Assembly: GCF_004770475.1 (NCBI RefSeq)
Contig: NZ_RQHK01000017.1
Location: forward strand, 1,302,001-1,366,000
Direction of reading: 5' to 3'
Length of the DNA stretch: 64,000 bases
DNA from: Leptospira mtsangambouensis
Lineage (GTDB): Bacteria > Spirochaetota > Leptospiria > Leptospirales > Leptospiraceae
In this document: positions 47,947-59,333 of the stretch, one piece after another
Layout of the letters: every line of letters begins with the position of its first letter
How positions within the stretch are numbered: position 1 is the first letter of the stretch
The notes under the pieces: generated by a model
The model's input: the letters and a program-made list of their open reading frames with translations, nothing else
Told to the model about the DNA's origin: nothing
Database searches by the model: none
Position numbers and translations under genes: made by a program

Positions 47947-50319
47947 TTGGAAACAAATGAATTTTGGGAAAACTCAACAAAACTGGCGAGAATGGAAGAC
48001 TCTCTTCCAAAACAAATTTTTCTTCTCCCCATTAAGGTAAGGCCAGTATTCCCAGGAATCATCACGCCTTTAATTGTTCCTCCCGGTAGGTTCATCCAAT
48101 CCATTGAAGAATCATCCAAAGGAGCTGGGTTTTTAGGACTTATCCTTCTCAAAGAAGATGAATCTGACCTTCCCTCAGAAGATAATATTTTTCAAATTGG
48201 AGTAGTCGCTCGGATTTTGAAAAAAATCAATCTGCCTGATGGTGGGATGAATATTTTAGTAAACACGATCCAAAGATTCAAAATCAATTCCATACATACA
48301 AAAGAGCCAATACTTGTCGCTAACGTAAGTTATCCGGAAGAGGAATTAGGAACTAGCAAAAATAATATCAAAGCTCTGATGAGAACCTTACTTATTTTGA
48401 CCAAGGAACTCGCACAAAACAACCCTCTGTTTACAGAAGACATGAAACTGACTATGATGAATGTGAACGAACCAGCAAAAATGGCTGATTTTGTTTGTTC
48501 GATTCTGAATTTAGAAAAAGAAGAATACCAATCTGTCATTGAAGCTGTTCAAATTAACGATCGATTAGAGAAGGTTTTATTATTTCTAAAAAAAGAAATT
48601 GAGTTGGTAGTTCTTCAGAAAAAAATCCAAGAACAAATTAACGATAAAATCGATAACCAACAACGCCAATTTTTTCTCAGAGAACAACTGAAGGCCATTC
48701 AGCAAGAGTTAGGTGCTGGGGAAGATAAAACAGAACTCAAATATGAAAAACTTTTAGAAAGATTAAAGTCCATCCCCGTTGCTGAAGAAATTATCACAGA
48801 GGTAGACCGAGAGATTGATAAGTTTAAAAACTCAGATCCGATTTCAAGCGATTACAATGTCATTCGAAATTATTTAGATTTAGTGGATTCCTTACCTTGG
48901 GAAAAACCTTCTGAAAAAGATGTAAACTTGATTCATGCCAAAAAAATCCTCAATCGTGATCATCACAAACTAGAAGATGTGAAGGAACGAATATTAGAGT
49001 TTCTTGCAGTTCATAAACTAAATCCAAAAAGTAAAGGATCGATTCTTTGTTTGGTGGGACCTCCTGGTGTTGGTAAAACATCTATTGCTAAGTCTATTGC
49101 AGAAGCACTTGGTAGAAAGTTTTTTCGATTCTCTGTCGGTGGTGTTAGAGATGAAGCAGAAATCAAAGGACATAGAAGAACTTATATTGGAGCCATGCCA
49201 GGGAAACTCATCAATGCATTAAAAATCACAAAAGAAAGAGACACTGTGATTCTTTTGGATGAAATTGATAAGATGTCGCAAGGATACCAAGGAGATCCTC
49301 AATCAGCTTTGCTTGAGGTTTTGGATCCAGAACAAAATTCTAATTTTCGTGACCATTATTTAGATTTGCCATTTGATCTCTCGGATGTACTATTCATCGC
49401 CACTGCGAATACATTTGAGCCAATTCCTCGGGTGTTACTCGATCGTATGGAAGTGATTCAATTATCTGGATATATCACGGAAGAAAAAGTACAAATATTC
49501 CAAAAGTATCTTTGGAAAAAAATATTTGAAAAAAATGGATTAAATCCCGATTCTTTTTCGATGAAAAAGGAAACGGTTGCACTTCTTATCAATTCCTATT
49601 CAAGGGAATCTGGTCTAAGAGGACTCGAAAAAACATTTGATAAGTTAGTTCGAAAAATTGCCCTAAAACAAGTGTTAAAGGAAAAGTATTCCAAGGAAAT
49701 TCGGGAAAAGGATTTGGTAGAATACCTTGGACCTCCTCCATTTGTCGATGACCGAATGACAATTCCAAAAGTTCCAGGAACGGCGCTTGGTCTTGCTTGG
49801 ACCAATGCAGGTGGTTCCACACTCTTGATTGAAGCAGTTCTCATCCCAGGAAAGGGTGGCATCACTCTTACTGGCCAAATGGGAAAAATGATGGAGGAGT
49901 CAGCTAACATTGCTTTGTCGTTTGTTAAGAATTATGTAAACAATGATAGTTTGTTTGAAAAGAAGGCCATCCATTTGCATGTTCCGGATGGAGCCACTCC
50001 CAAAGATGGACCAAGTGCGGGAATCACAATGGCTACAGCTCTATTGTCGCTTGTTACAGATCAGGTGATTGCTCCCGGTTTTGGTATGACCGGAGAACTA
50101 ACGTTAACTGGTGAAGTTCTTGCGATTGGTGGTTTACGAGAAAAAATCGTGGCTGCCAAACGTGTGGGAGTGAAAAAAATTATTTTCCCTAAAGATAACG
50201 AAAAAGCATTTCAAGAAATTCCTGATTATGTAAAGCGGGGAGTTACTTTTTATCCTGTGACTCGTTTCGAAGAAGTAGAAAAACTGGTTTTTCCTAAATC
50301 CAAAGGTAAAAAGAAATGA
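47947..50319 (+). CDS. lon: ATP-dependent protease La (Lon)
   Basis: 790 residues: substrate-binding N-domain ([21 protein letters not shown]), AAA+ ATPase with Walker [10 protein letters not shown] (Lys377), and protease domain with Ser690 in DGPSAGIT and Lys733 in [10 protein letters not shown], the Ser-Lys dyad. It degrades misfolded and regulatory proteins. TTG 47947 follows AGGTAGGA. The stop overlaps the penicillin-binding protein start (ATGA). Confidence 0.97.
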   Translation: METNEFWENSTKLARMEDSLPKQIFLLPIKVRPVFPGIITPLIVPPGRFIQSIEESSKGAGFLGLILLKEDESDLPSEDNIFQIGVVARILKKINLPDGGMNILVNTIQRFKINSIHTKEPILVANVSYPEEELGTSKNNIKALMRTLLILTKELAQNNPLFTEDMKLTMMNVNEPAKMADFVCSILNLEKEEYQSVIEAVQINDRLEKVLLFLKKEIELVVLQKKIQEQINDKIDNQQRQFFLREQLKAIQQELGAGEDKTELKYEKLLERLKSIPVAEEIITEVDREIDKFKNSDPISSDYNVIRNYLDLVDSLPWEKPSEKDVNLIHAKKILNRDHHKLEDVKERILEFLAVHKLNPKSKGSILCLVGPPGVGKTSIAKSIAEALGRKFFRFSVGGVRDEAEIKGHRRTYIGAMPGKLINALKITKERDTVILLDEIDKMSQGYQGDPQSALLEVLDPEQNSNFRDHYLDLPFDLSDVLFIATANTFEPIPRVLLDRMEVIQLSGYITEEKVQIFQKYLWKKIFEKNGLNPDSFSMKKETVALLINSYSRESGLRGLEKTFDKLVRKIALKQVLKEKYSKEIREKDLVEYLGPPPFVDDRMTIPKVPGTALGLAWTNAGGSTLLIEAVLIPGKGGITLTGQMGKMMEESANIALSFVKNYVNNDSLFEKKAIHLHVPDGATPKDGPSAGITMATALLSLVTDQVIAPGFGMTGELTLTGEVLAIGGLREKIVAAKRVGVKKIIFPKDNEKAFQEIPDYVKRGVTFYPVTRFEEVEKLVFPKSKGKKK

Positions 50320-52802
50320 ACCATCAAACCAATTCCTTTTTTCTCATCCTAGAAGTATTGTATGGTCATTTAAAAGACCTAATTCGTTTTTTCTGGGTTA
50401 GGCGAGTCAGGTTTTTGACTTTAGGAATTGTATTTGGAATTTTTTTGTCTTTTTTCTTTTTAGGTGGAGCTTATGTGGTGTGGTCTGGAGAAGAAGCCCG
50501 GGTCCATAAGTCTTTAGAAAAATATAGATCGGAAGTTTCCAACTTTTACGATAGTTTTCAACCAAAGTCAGTTAAGATTTTGGATCGAAGTGGCAAAGTG
50601 ATGGGTGAGTTCTACAGAAGAAACTTTCGTCCGATCAGAACTGATAATTTGGGGAAACACAATGTGATTGTATGGGCAGTTCTTTCTTCCGAAGATAGAG
50701 AGTTTTTTTCCCACTCTGGTTTGAATTATACGGCCATTGGTCGAGCAGTTGTTACCAATTTGGTGCAGTTTCGATTGTCACAAGGTGGATCTACCATCTC
50801 ACAACAGTTAGCAAAACTCACCTTAAACTTAGGGAAACGTAATTTATTTAATAAATTAACCGAACTCTATTGTACCTTCTATATCGAAAGCCAATATTCA
50901 AAAGAAGAAATTTTGGCCATGTATTTAAACCAAATATTTTTGGGAGAAGGGAATACTGGTGTAGAAGAAGCGGCAAGATATTATTTTAGAAAACCGGCAT
51001 CGGAACTAAGCCCAGAAGAGGCTGCCTTACTTGTCGGGATTATACCAGCTCCAAGTGTATATAATCCCGTTCGGAATTTGGGAATAGCACTTTCTAGACA
51101 AAAACGCGTGTTATATGATATGGCTCGGAATCCAGAACTCCATCCATCTCAAAAGGAAATACCTCATAAGTTTTCCGATTCAATAGAACTGAATTTAAAA
51201 AAGTTTAAAACCATCTATAAGGTAAAGGAAAACAAAGACGAAGAGGGTAATCCAAAGTATTCAAGTGAAATTGGAAAATATGGAGCTGATAAAGACTTTC
51301 GTGTTAATTTAGCTCCTGATTTTAATTCAGAAATTCGACGTTTTATTTTAGAAAAGTTTTCTAATGAGGACTTGGAAGAACGTGGCCTACTTGTTTACAC
51401 AACTTTAGACTTAGAAAAACAAAGACTCGCCGAAGAAGCATTACGAGTAGGAGTTGATTCTGTTAGAGCAGACCTCACCAAACAAGAGTCAGATTATCAG
51501 AGTAAAGGTAAGGCAGATTTAGCAGAGGTTACCCGTGCGATTTTACCACAGTTGAGTGGCTCTATGATTTCATTAGATCCTGAAACAGGAGATGTGGAAG
51601 CAATGGTAGGTGGATATAAAATTTCAAATGTATTTCGATTTAATAGAGCTGAAGATGCAAGAAGGCAGCCTGGTTCCACCATCAAAGCACTTGTGTATGC
51701 ACTAGCCTTTGAAAAACGCATAGTCAATCCATCATCCAAAATTAGAGACGAAAAATTAGATATCTCGGGATATTCACCAAAAAACTGGTATAAAGGATAT
51801 AAGGGAGAAATCACTGTAAGGCAAGCATTGGCTCAGTCGGTCAACACCGTCTCTGTTAAGTTGTTACATGAAATTGGGATTTCTTATTTTGTTCAAAAAT
51901 TAAGTGCCATCCTTTCGATTCCTGAAGAAGAAGCCGATGTCCGATTCCAAAGAAATTTATCCTTAGCACTGGGGTCTGGGGAACTTAGCCCTATGGAACT
52001 TTCTGTGATTTATGCTACCCTGATGAATGGGGGAAGGCGTGTCACACCTAGGAAAATTTTGAAGATAACCGATTTGGATGGAAACGAGTTTTATAGCACA
52101 GTTGCCAATGAGGCCGCAGAACAAATCTTAGATCCTGTTGCCTGCGCAATGGCAATCAACACCCTACAATCAGTTTTGACAGAAGAAGGAACTATGACTT
52201 TGAAGCGAAAAGAAGGGGAACCTTTTTTATACGCTGGAAAAACAGGTACAGTCCAATCTCCCAAACTAAAATCATCTAGGTGGAAAGGTTTGAAAGGAGT
52301 TCGTGATGTCTGGTTTGCAGGTCTAACTCCAAGAAATGTAACGGTTGTTTGGGTAGGGCATGATGAGGGCGCACCTTTCCCTGGTTCGGGGTCAGGGGTT
52401 TCTGGTGGGATTTGGTATCGATACACACAAAATGTAAAATCAAAACTCGGAATGGGGAATCAATTGATTTCGAATTTTGTAGGGGATTTTGTAAAGGTAG
52501 ATGTTTGTGCTGATGACGGAACCATCATTGAAACCACTCCAGATTACGTTTGTAAGGTGCCTTTGTATGCGCAGTATTATTATATTGGTGATTTGCCACC
52601 TAAACGAGCAGGTTTTGCAAAACAAGAACCTTTAAACCAAAATACAAACCTGAAACCAGAACCAATGGATGAGGATGATTCGGAAATTTCTACCTATGAC
52701 TCACAAGGAAGTCGTATCCAACCGACGGCTGTGGATTCAGTGGAATTAGAACCACCTCTTATAGAAAATCGGCGAGCACGTTATAACGAAGAAACTCCTT
52801 AG
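50316..52802 (+). CDS. mrcA: Penicillin-binding protein 1A (bifunctional)
   Basis: 828 residues. One N-terminal membrane anchor (about 34-54), a GT51 transglycosylase with Glu126 in [12 protein letters not shown] and [11 protein letters not shown], then the transpeptidase with Ser454-x-x-Lys457 (PGSTIKAL), SVNTVSVKL and Lys642-Thr-Gly-Thr. It builds and cross-links peptidoglycan in the periplasm. A polar tail of about 90 residues closes the protein. It overlaps the 3' end of the convergent solute-binding gene by 44 bases. Confidence 0.95.
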   Translation: MNHQTNSFFLILEVLYGHLKDLIRFFWVRRVRFLTLGIVFGIFLSFFFLGGAYVVWSGEEARVHKSLEKYRSEVSNFYDSFQPKSVKILDRSGKVMGEFYRRNFRPIRTDNLGKHNVIVWAVLSSEDREFFSHSGLNYTAIGRAVVTNLVQFRLSQGGSTISQQLAKLTLNLGKRNLFNKLTELYCTFYIESQYSKEEILAMYLNQIFLGEGNTGVEEAARYYFRKPASELSPEEAALLVGIIPAPSVYNPVRNLGIALSRQKRVLYDMARNPELHPSQKEIPHKFSDSIELNLKKFKTIYKVKENKDEEGNPKYSSEIGKYGADKDFRVNLAPDFNSEIRRFILEKFSNEDLEERGLLVYTTLDLEKQRLAEEALRVGVDSVRADLTKQESDYQSKGKADLAEVTRAILPQLSGSMISLDPETGDVEAMVGGYKISNVFRFNRAEDARRQPGSTIKALVYALAFEKRIVNPSSKIRDEKLDISGYSPKNWYKGYKGEITVRQALAQSVNTVSVKLLHEIGISYFVQKLSAILSIPEEEADVRFQRNLSLALGSGELSPMELSVIYATLMNGGRRVTPRKILKITDLDGNEFYSTVANEAAEQILDPVACAMAINTLQSVLTEEGTMTLKRKEGEPFLYAGKTGTVQSPKLKSSRWKGLKGVRDVWFAGLTPRNVTVVWVGHDEGAPFPGSGSGVSGGIWYRYTQNVKSKLGMGNQLISNFVGDFVKVDVCADDGTIIETTPDYVCKVPLYAQYYYIGDLPPKRAGFAKQEPLNQNTNLKPEPMDEDDSEISTYDSQGSRIQPTAVDSVELEPPLIENRRARYNEETP

Positions 52803-54183
52803 AGACCAAATAGTTCTCCTGGATCGACCAAAGAAATATCCAGGGTTTGTCATTACGTATGATTTCTATGGCTTGGATTGCATCTTGGTTGTTCTTAAAA
52901 GGTTTATCTAAAATATTTCCCACCTCTTTATTTTGATAAAAGGAGCGGTTTCCGCCATTGCCTACTTTATTCGGATGAAATAGTGGGTCTAAAAAATTCC
53001 ATACAGAATCAAAATCAGAATACCAAGTAAGTAATGTAAGATCCCCTTTCCCCTCTCCATTCTCTTTATACAAGGGAGCTTTTTCCATTGGTTTTAATTT
53101 GATGGTAAGACCAATTTCTTCTAACGCTTGTTTAATGGCTCTTCCTTTGGCTTGGTTTTCGTCATCGCCACGCATTCGAAATTCCAATTCGGTAAATTTA
53201 ATTTTGGGGAAACATGTGGATTGTTCTAGTTCTTTTTTCGCCAAATCTTTGTTATATATTTCGCCGGTTATAATTTTTCCTTTCGCCATTTTTTCGATGT
53301 ATTGAATAGGAACTGGACCATAACTAAGATCTGCATGGTTCTCTAAGAGTTTACTGATGATAAGTTCGCGGGGAATGGAAAAATTAACTGCGGCGCGAAA
53401 GTGGTTATCAAAGCATGGGTTATTTTGGTTGATTGCCACATATTGAACGGATCTACCTTTTTTGGTAAGAGTGAGTTCAGAATTTGCTTCAGGCAAAGAA
53501 AGAAGGAAGTCTGTGAGCTTAAACGCATCTAACTTCCCTTTGCGATATAAAAACAAAGAAGTGGAAGATTGTGGTAAGATGAGAAAACGGATTTTTTCCG
53601 GAAATTTCTTTTCCTCTTCTTTTTGTCTATGGACATCGATGTATTCGTTTTTTTTCCAATCGATGAGTTTGTATTTTCCATAGGATTTGAAAGTATTTGT
53701 TTCCCATTCTTTTTTCCCAATGATAGAAGCAAAAGGTAAACTGAGTTTCTCTTTCCATTCGGTTTCCAAAGTGCCTGGTTTGAATTCTAACTCCAATTGG
53801 TTTTCTGGTAAACTTTGAACATGGACTAAGAACTGATAGTCCCCTTTTCTTGGATAGGATTCTAGGACCAATCGAGACAAACTAAACTGAATATCTTCCA
53901 CAGATGGGGAGGAAGGATCCAATTGGAACCACCAAAGGTTCTTTGCGGGATGCGGGATTTTTTTGTAGGAATGAATCCAAGGAGAGTGGAATCCTTCTGG
54001 ATTTTGGATCCAAAGGCTCTGGTGGATGAATTTCGCCAATTTTTGACCCGATAAATCAGTAATATGGAGTGGATCCAAATGGGAAGGGTCTGAAGGAAGT
54101 GCCACTTTTAGATCAAAATCGGGAGTTTCCTTCCGGCAAAAAGTGAGGGACAAGAGAAAGAAAACGAGGGATAAGGTTCTCAT
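52759..54183 (-). CDS. Peptide-type solute-binding lipoprotein (SBP family 5)
   Basis: 474 residues from ATG 54183. Signal MRTLSLVFFLLSLTFC gives Cys16 as the lipid site. The SBP_bac_5 fold is seen in KVALPSDPSHLDPLHITD, the AVNFSIPRELI helix and TLLTWYSDFDSVWNFLDPLFHPN. It would bind peptides or other small molecules for an ABC importer, whose other subunits are not here. Two upstream in-frame starts exist (54213 and 54222). Its start codon is 2 bases from the divergent ABC gene. Confidence 0.83.
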   Translation of the reverse strand: MRTLSLVFFLLSLTFCRKETPDFDLKVALPSDPSHLDPLHITDLSGQKLAKFIHQSLWIQNPEGFHSPWIHSYKKIPHPAKNLWWFQLDPSSPSVEDIQFSLSRLVLESYPRKGDYQFLVHVQSLPENQLELEFKPGTLETEWKEKLSLPFASIIGKKEWETNTFKSYGKYKLIDWKKNEYIDVHRQKEEEKKFPEKIRFLILPQSSTSLFLYRKGKLDAFKLTDFLLSLPEANSELTLTKKGRSVQYVAINQNNPCFDNHFRAAVNFSIPRELIISKLLENHADLSYGPVPIQYIEKMAKGKIITGEIYNKDLAKKELEQSTCFPKIKFTELEFRMRGDDENQAKGRAIKQALEEIGLTIKLKPMEKAPLYKENGEGKGDLTLLTWYSDFDSVWNFLDPLFHPNKVGNGGNRSFYQNKEVGNILDKPFKNNQDAIQAIEIIRNDKPWIFLWSIQENYLVSKEFLRYNVLADFL

Positions 54184-54185
54184 AC

Positions 54186-56069
54186 GTGAAGATTTACCGA
54201 AAACTCTGGCCATACTTGGCAAAATACAAATACAGACTTAGCCTCGGTGTTTTCTTGTCTATATTTGTTTCCATTTTTAATGGGGCCTCCCTCACGTCTC
54301 TCATTCCGATTTTTGACTCTTTGGGAACAGGTGAGAATTATAAGTTCCAAATTGCATTAACGAAAAAGGACCAATCCCTCCTTGCGGAATATAAAAAACC
54401 CGATCATTTGGAAGGACTCAAATATTGGGAATGGCAATTTGCAAATCTAAAACAGAGCACAAACGAAGAACTCGCTGATAAAAAACCAGATGACTTGGTT
54501 TATCTATTTTGCCTCATCATTTTACCGATTTATTTTTTGAAGTTAATCTGCCTCGCAGGAACCGTTTACTTTGTCAACTCAGCGGGACTTCTTGCAGTAA
54601 GCGACCTCAGGCAAGCTTTATATAAAAAACTGCAGGTATTGCCTCTCAACGAGTTTTATCGTGAAAAAACCGGCGTACTTATGAGTCGAGTGATCAACGA
54701 CGTCGATATTGTTGGCAAAGTAGTTTCGAATGATTTAAAAGATGCTATCAATGATTTCTTTTATATCGTGACCCACTTAATCATTTTACTTGTGTTAAGT
54801 TGGAAATTGTTTTTTTTACTATTTATTGTTATTCCTTTAATTGTAGGCCCCGTAAGCACATTTGCTGATCGGATTAGAAGGACCACAAAGAACCAACAAG
54901 AACAATTGTCTGAATTAAATGGTGACCTTCAAGAGGTCATTTCTGGAATTCGAGTCATCCGAGCGTTTTCCATGGAAGACAAAGAAGCAAATCGATTTTT
55001 GAAGGTTAATCAAAATCTATCCGACAAAACTTTTAAAACGCATTTTTATCATCAAATTGGTCCCGCCTTAACTGAGTTATCCGGTTCAGTTGTAACAATG
55101 GTATTTTTAGGGATTGGTGCTTATTTATTGGAAGACGCCAGTTTTTCTAAAGGGATGTTCATTGCATTTTTTCTTACATTGATATTCCTCATGCGTCCAC
55201 TGAAACAAATGAGTATTCTTGTAAATTTAATTCAAGCTTCCGTTATCGCAAGTGATCGTGTGTTTGAAATTTTAGGAAGAGATGTGGATATTAAGGAACC
55301 GGAAGGCCCAAATCAATTAGGTCCACTTTCAAAATCCATTGAGTATAAAAATGTTTCTTATTTGTATCCCAACACTGAAATTTATGCATTAAAGAATATC
55401 AATCTTACGTTACCGCGCGGTGGAACCATTGCGATTGTTGGCTCTTCTGGAGCCGGAAAATCTACGTTAGTTGATCTTTTGCCTAGACTAATTGATCCAA
55501 GTGAAGGTGGAATATTTTGGGATGAAGTGAATGCAAAGGATCTGAGTTTAGATAATTTACGTAAACGGATTGGCGTAGTTTCTCAAAATATTTTTCTATT
55601 TAACGGTTCGGTTCGTGAAAATATAGCCTTCGGAAAACCAGATGCATCAGAAGAAGAAATAAGACGTGCAGCCGAGGACGCATTCGCTTCAGAGTTTATT
55701 GAGGCATTCGAAGAAGGTTATGATACCATTGTTGGAGAACGTGGCGTTATGTTGTCTGGAGGCCAAAGGCAAAGGATTTCGATTGCGCGAACTTTACTTG
55801 CAAATCCTGAAGTATTGATTTTGGATGAAGCTACTTCAGCTTTAGATACAGAATCAGAACGTCTGATCCAACAAGCATTCGTCAGGCTGTATGAAAATAA
55901 AACGGTTATTATCATCGCACACCGTTTATCGACAGTTAAAATAGCAGATACAATTTATTATTTAGAAAATGGTGAAATAATGGAAAGTGGGAGTCATGCG
56001 GATTTACTCAAGAACCAAAATTCTAAATACAAACGTTTGTATGATATGCAGTTTTCTAGTTCCACCTAA
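54186..56069 (+). CDS. msbA: Lipid A/multidrug ABC exporter (MsbA-like)
   Basis: 627 residues: six-helix transmembrane domain, then a nucleotide-binding domain with Walker A GSSGAGKST (Lys425), signature LSGGQRQRISIART and Walker B VLILDEATSALD. It likely flips lipid A-core, as does MsbA; a drug exporter is the alternative. It begins with GTG 54186; AAGG about 12 bases upstream lies inside the divergent gene's signal sequence. The N-terminus (KIYRKLWPYLAKYKYRLSLG) is typical of MsbA. Confidence 0.85.
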   Translation: MKIYRKLWPYLAKYKYRLSLGVFLSIFVSIFNGASLTSLIPIFDSLGTGENYKFQIALTKKDQSLLAEYKKPDHLEGLKYWEWQFANLKQSTNEELADKKPDDLVYLFCLIILPIYFLKLICLAGTVYFVNSAGLLAVSDLRQALYKKLQVLPLNEFYREKTGVLMSRVINDVDIVGKVVSNDLKDAINDFFYIVTHLIILLVLSWKLFFLLFIVIPLIVGPVSTFADRIRRTTKNQQEQLSELNGDLQEVISGIRVIRAFSMEDKEANRFLKVNQNLSDKTFKTHFYHQIGPALTELSGSVVTMVFLGIGAYLLEDASFSKGMFIAFFLTLIFLMRPLKQMSILVNLIQASVIASDRVFEILGRDVDIKEPEGPNQLGPLSKSIEYKNVSYLYPNTEIYALKNINLTLPRGGTIAIVGSSGAGKSTLVDLLPRLIDPSEGGIFWDEVNAKDLSLDNLRKRIGVVSQNIFLFNGSVRENIAFGKPDASEEEIRRAAEDAFASEFIEAFEEGYDTIVGERGVMLSGGQRQRISIARTLLANPEVLILDEATSALDTESERLIQQAFVRLYENKTVIIIAHRLSTVKIADTIYYLENGEIMESGSHADLLKNQNSKYKRLYDMQFSSST

Positions 56070-56086
56070 CTAAAAGTAGGATCGAT

Positions 56087-56497
56087 TTAAGCGAGCCTAC
56101 TTGTTCCGCAGTTAGGACAAAACTTTGCATTTGGTACAGCTACAAACGAACCACAGTTAGAGCAAGTCCAGTTTTCATTGATTTTAGGAGTGCTTAGTAC
56201 AGTTACGTTTGTCATTTTGGTTTTTAATTCCAATTCGACGGAATCCAAAGCTTCTATATAAGGAAGTGACTGAATTTGGAACTCTTCTTCTGTTAATTTT
56301 CCAGAATCAAAATCAGAACGAATGTCTTTGAGTGAATCGAGTAGGTTTCTTTTTTTTTCAGCAATTGGTTTGAGATGGGCATCTTCATCCTTTCCGAAAG
56401 GAGATTCATCTAGTCGGAACCGGTAGTGAAACAACAAAAAAGGAGCGATCAGAATGATTCCAAAAACGAGACAATACAGGTATAAGAGAAAATCCAT
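56087..56497 (-). CDS. Membrane-anchored zinc-ribbon protein
   Basis: 136 residues. An N-terminal helix (LLYLYCLVFGIILIAPFLLF), a central helical region with a SHOCT-like SGKLTEEEFQ, and a C-terminal zinc ribbon with CSNCGSFVAVPNAKFCPNCG, four cysteines ligating zinc. Function unknown; zinc ribbons of this type often mediate protein contacts. It is divergent from the CoA-transferase gene. Confidence 0.75.
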   Translation of the reverse strand: MDFLLYLYCLVFGIILIAPFLLFHYRFRLDESPFGKDEDAHLKPIAEKKRNLLDSLKDIRSDFDSGKLTEEEFQIQSLPYIEALDSVELELKTKMTNVTVLSTPKINENWTCSNCGSFVAVPNAKFCPNCGTSRLA

Positions 56498-56568
56498 ACG
56501 TTCAGAATTTGGACTTTTTATTTTTAGGCAATCTCTTTATCTTTGGTCATAGAAGAGATTTTACACTT

Positions 56569-58071
56569 ATGGCCGTTACAAACTCACTGATTGAACAAAA
56601 ATTAAAAACTGCAGAAGAGGTGGCAGCACTTCTGCCCCAACATGTCACTCTAGGCTGTTCTGGATTTACACCAGCAGGATACCCGAAACTCATTCCGGTT
56701 GCCTTTGCCAAAAGAATCGAAGAAGAAAAACTAAAAGGAAAAGAATTTTCAATAAACTTGTATGCCGGAGCTTCTACAGGCGAAGAACTAGATGGTGCTT
56801 TGGCAAGAACTGGCGCTTTAAAATTACGAATTCCCTATCAATCCAATTCCCATCTTCGTAACCTCATCAACCAAGGGGAAACGGATTTCATCGATATGCA
56901 TTTATCTCATGTTGTAAAATACATTGAACATGGGATTTTACCAAAAATTGATGTTGCGATTGTGGAAGCCATTGACGTTACCGTTGATGGAAAAATTTAT
57001 CTTTCAACCTCATCTGGTATGAGTGCAACTTACATTAGCAATGCGGAATCCGTTTACGTTGAATTAACTGATACTCATCCTCTGGAACTAAAAGGATACC
57101 ATGATATTTATCTACCAAACCATCATGAAAAGGGACTTCCAATCAATATACTCACACCAGGAGATCGGATTGGGTTACCATACATCCAGGTTCCTCCCGA
57201 TAAAATCAAAGGGATTGTTCGTTCTAGTAAACCTGATGCGGCAACTGTTTTTAAAACTCCCGATGAAGATTGCCAAAACATAGCCGCTCATGTATTATCT
57301 TTTATCCAACATGAAATTAAAATGGGAAGAATTCCAAAAGAGTATCTACCATTTCAAAATGGAGTGGGAAACATAGCCAATGCAGTTCTTGCTAGTATGG
57401 CTAAAGATTCTAACTTTCATTCAATCCAAATGTATACAGAAGTGGTTCAAGATTCTGTTTTTGATTTGATCGATGCAGGGAAATTGGAAATTGCATCAAC
57501 CTCTGCATTAACTTTCTCTGAAGCGGGGCTAAAAAGATTCCATGAGAATATTGCAGAATGGAAATCCAAATTTGTCATTCGTCCACAAGAGATATCCAAC
57601 CATCCTGAAGTGATTCGTAGAATGGGACTGATTGCTATGAATACTGCTATCGAAGTTGATATTTACGGAAATGTAAACTCCACTCACGTGATGGGGACAT
57701 CCATGATGAACGGAATAGGTGGTTCAGGTGACTTTACGAGAAATTCCCATTTGTGTATTTTTATGACACCGTCTCTTGCCAAAGATGGAAATATTTCTGC
57801 TGTGGTCCCGATGGTATCGCATACTGATCATAATGAACATTCAACAATGGTATTTGTCACGGAACAAGGATTAGCTGATCTAAGGGGTTGTCCTCCTAAA
57901 AAAAGAGCAGAACTGATTATTAACAACTGCGCTCATCCCATTTACCGCGATAAACTTCGTGAATATTATGAAAATGCCCTTCGTGTTTCCAAAGGGAAAC
58001 ATACTCCTCATGATTTGGAACGTGCCCTTTCTTGGCATGTCCAATTCTTAAAAACAGGAAGTATGAAGTGA
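56569..58071 (+). CDS. Acetyl-CoA hydrolase / CoA-transferase family
   Basis: 500 residues from ATG 56569. The two CoA-transferase domains are recognised by YAGASTGEELDGALA, then the catalytic Glu291 in YTEVVQDS, and the CoA-binding GIGGSGDF. The family comprises succinyl-CoA:acetate CoA-transferases and acetyl-CoA hydrolases; sequence does not choose between them here. The frame is open to 56509. It overlaps the FAD gene (GTGA). Confidence 0.9.
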   Translation: MAVTNSLIEQKLKTAEEVAALLPQHVTLGCSGFTPAGYPKLIPVAFAKRIEEEKLKGKEFSINLYAGASTGEELDGALARTGALKLRIPYQSNSHLRNLINQGETDFIDMHLSHVVKYIEHGILPKIDVAIVEAIDVTVDGKIYLSTSSGMSATYISNAESVYVELTDTHPLELKGYHDIYLPNHHEKGLPINILTPGDRIGLPYIQVPPDKIKGIVRSSKPDAATVFKTPDEDCQNIAAHVLSFIQHEIKMGRIPKEYLPFQNGVGNIANAVLASMAKDSNFHSIQMYTEVVQDSVFDLIDAGKLEIASTSALTFSEAGLKRFHENIAEWKSKFVIRPQEISNHPEVIRRMGLIAMNTAIEVDIYGNVNSTHVMGTSMMNGIGGSGDFTRNSHLCIFMTPSLAKDGNISAVVPMVSHTDHNEHSTMVFVTEQGLADLRGCPPKKRAELIINNCAHPIYRDKLREYYENALRVSKGKHTPHDLERALSWHVQFLKTGSMK

Positions 58072-59321
58072 TTGCAGTTGTTGGTTCTGGGATTGCAGGA
58101 CTGACAGCCGCTTGGGCCATACGTAAATTTAAAGATGTAACATTATTTGAAAAACATCCAGAGATTGGTATGGCTGCATTTGGCGCCAAACAAATGATTG
58201 ATGGGGGAGAGGTAGAGTTTGATATCCCTTTTAGAACCATCAAACGCGACTATTACCCAACTTTATTTCAGGTTTATGAAAAAGCCGGAATCAAAACAAG
58301 ACCAGTTGATTATTCCTTTCGAGTTGAATCCAATGGTGATTCTGTTTTTGGATTTCGTTCCCATCAAATTTTCGGTATTCCGTTTGGAATTCCAACAATA
58401 AACTCATTTGTTTCGTGGAAAGGTCGCAGGATTTTCTCCGACTTATTAAAGTTTTATGCCAATGCAAAAGATGATTGGAAACGAGAAAGTCGCAATATTT
58501 CAATTTTAGATTTTCTTATCAAATACGGTTATTCTAACGAATTTATATACGAATTTCTACTCCCCACCTTTGCACTTGTGAATACTTGTAAAACAGAAAC
58601 TGTGGGTGCATATCCTGCAGAAACAATCATCGGTTATCATTCTCGGGGGTATTCTTATACACCACAAGAAACCGCAAGTTTAGGAACAAGAGATATCGTA
58701 AATCGTCTTACACAAAATTTAGATAACGTAAGTTTGAATGCCGACATCCAAAAGATCTATAAAAAAGCAGGGAAAACTATCATTCAGTTTTCAAACCAAG
58801 AGAAAACATTTGATCACGTGATCCTTTCTACACAAGCAAACCAAGGAAAGGATCTTCTTGGTGCTGGATTTGAGTTAGAAAAAGAAATTCTCAGCGAATT
58901 CCGTTATGAATCAAGCGATGTTGTATTACATACGGATGAGTCTTATTTTTTAAATCCATCCGTCTCATTGGTGTTTAAGGTTAGAGATGGTTTTGATAAA
59001 CCAGAAGTCACTTTGGACTTAGGGAGAATCATTCCGGAGCTTAAAAGCAAAAAAATCTTCCAAACATGGAATCCCCATGAACTTCCGAAAGACAATGATA
59101 TCTTAAAGTTTGCGAAATTTGAAAGGCCTGTCATGGATGATCGAACGGCAAAGGCCATTCAAAAGATCACTGCATTACATTCTGAACCGGATCGTAATCT
59201 TTGGCTGTGTGGGTCTTATTCTCTTTATGGAATTCCTCTTTTAGAAGCAGGGGCAAAATCTTCTTTGCTTGTCGCATCAAGGTTACTCAATCAAAACATA
59301 GATGACTTGATTGAAAAGTGA
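58068..59321 (+). CDS. FAD-dependent amine-oxidase-like oxidoreductase
   Basis: 417 residues from GTG 58068, with AGGAA 7 bases upstream. The dinucleotide-binding fold is VVGSGIAGLTAAWAIRKF; the C-terminal FAD closing block is NLWLCGSYSLYGIPLLEAG. The group includes protoporphyrinogen-oxidase-like and carotenoid-desaturase-like enzymes; the substrate is not readable. It is coupled to the CoA-transferase by the 4-base overlap, and a methyltransferase of the type found beside lipid-modifying oxidoreductases follows on the other strand. Confidence 0.85.
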   Translation: MIAVVGSGIAGLTAAWAIRKFKDVTLFEKHPEIGMAAFGAKQMIDGGEVEFDIPFRTIKRDYYPTLFQVYEKAGIKTRPVDYSFRVESNGDSVFGFRSHQIFGIPFGIPTINSFVSWKGRRIFSDLLKFYANAKDDWKRESRNISILDFLIKYGYSNEFIYEFLLPTFALVNTCKTETVGAYPAETIIGYHSRGYSYTPQETASLGTRDIVNRLTQNLDNVSLNADIQKIYKKAGKTIIQFSNQEKTFDHVILSTQANQGKDLLGAGFELEKEILSEFRYESSDVVLHTDESYFLNPSVSLVFKVRDGFDKPEVTLDLGRIIPELKSKKIFQTWNPHELPKDNDILKFAKFERPVMDDRTAKAIQKITALHSEPDRNLWLCGSYSLYGIPLLEAGAKSSLLVASRLLNQNIDDLIEK

Positions 59322-59333
59322 CAAAGGAATTTC

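Noticed and set aside
56509..56568. N-terminal extension of the CoA-transferase
   Set aside because: The family begins near ATG 56569; the extra hydrophobic 20 residues would suit no known member.
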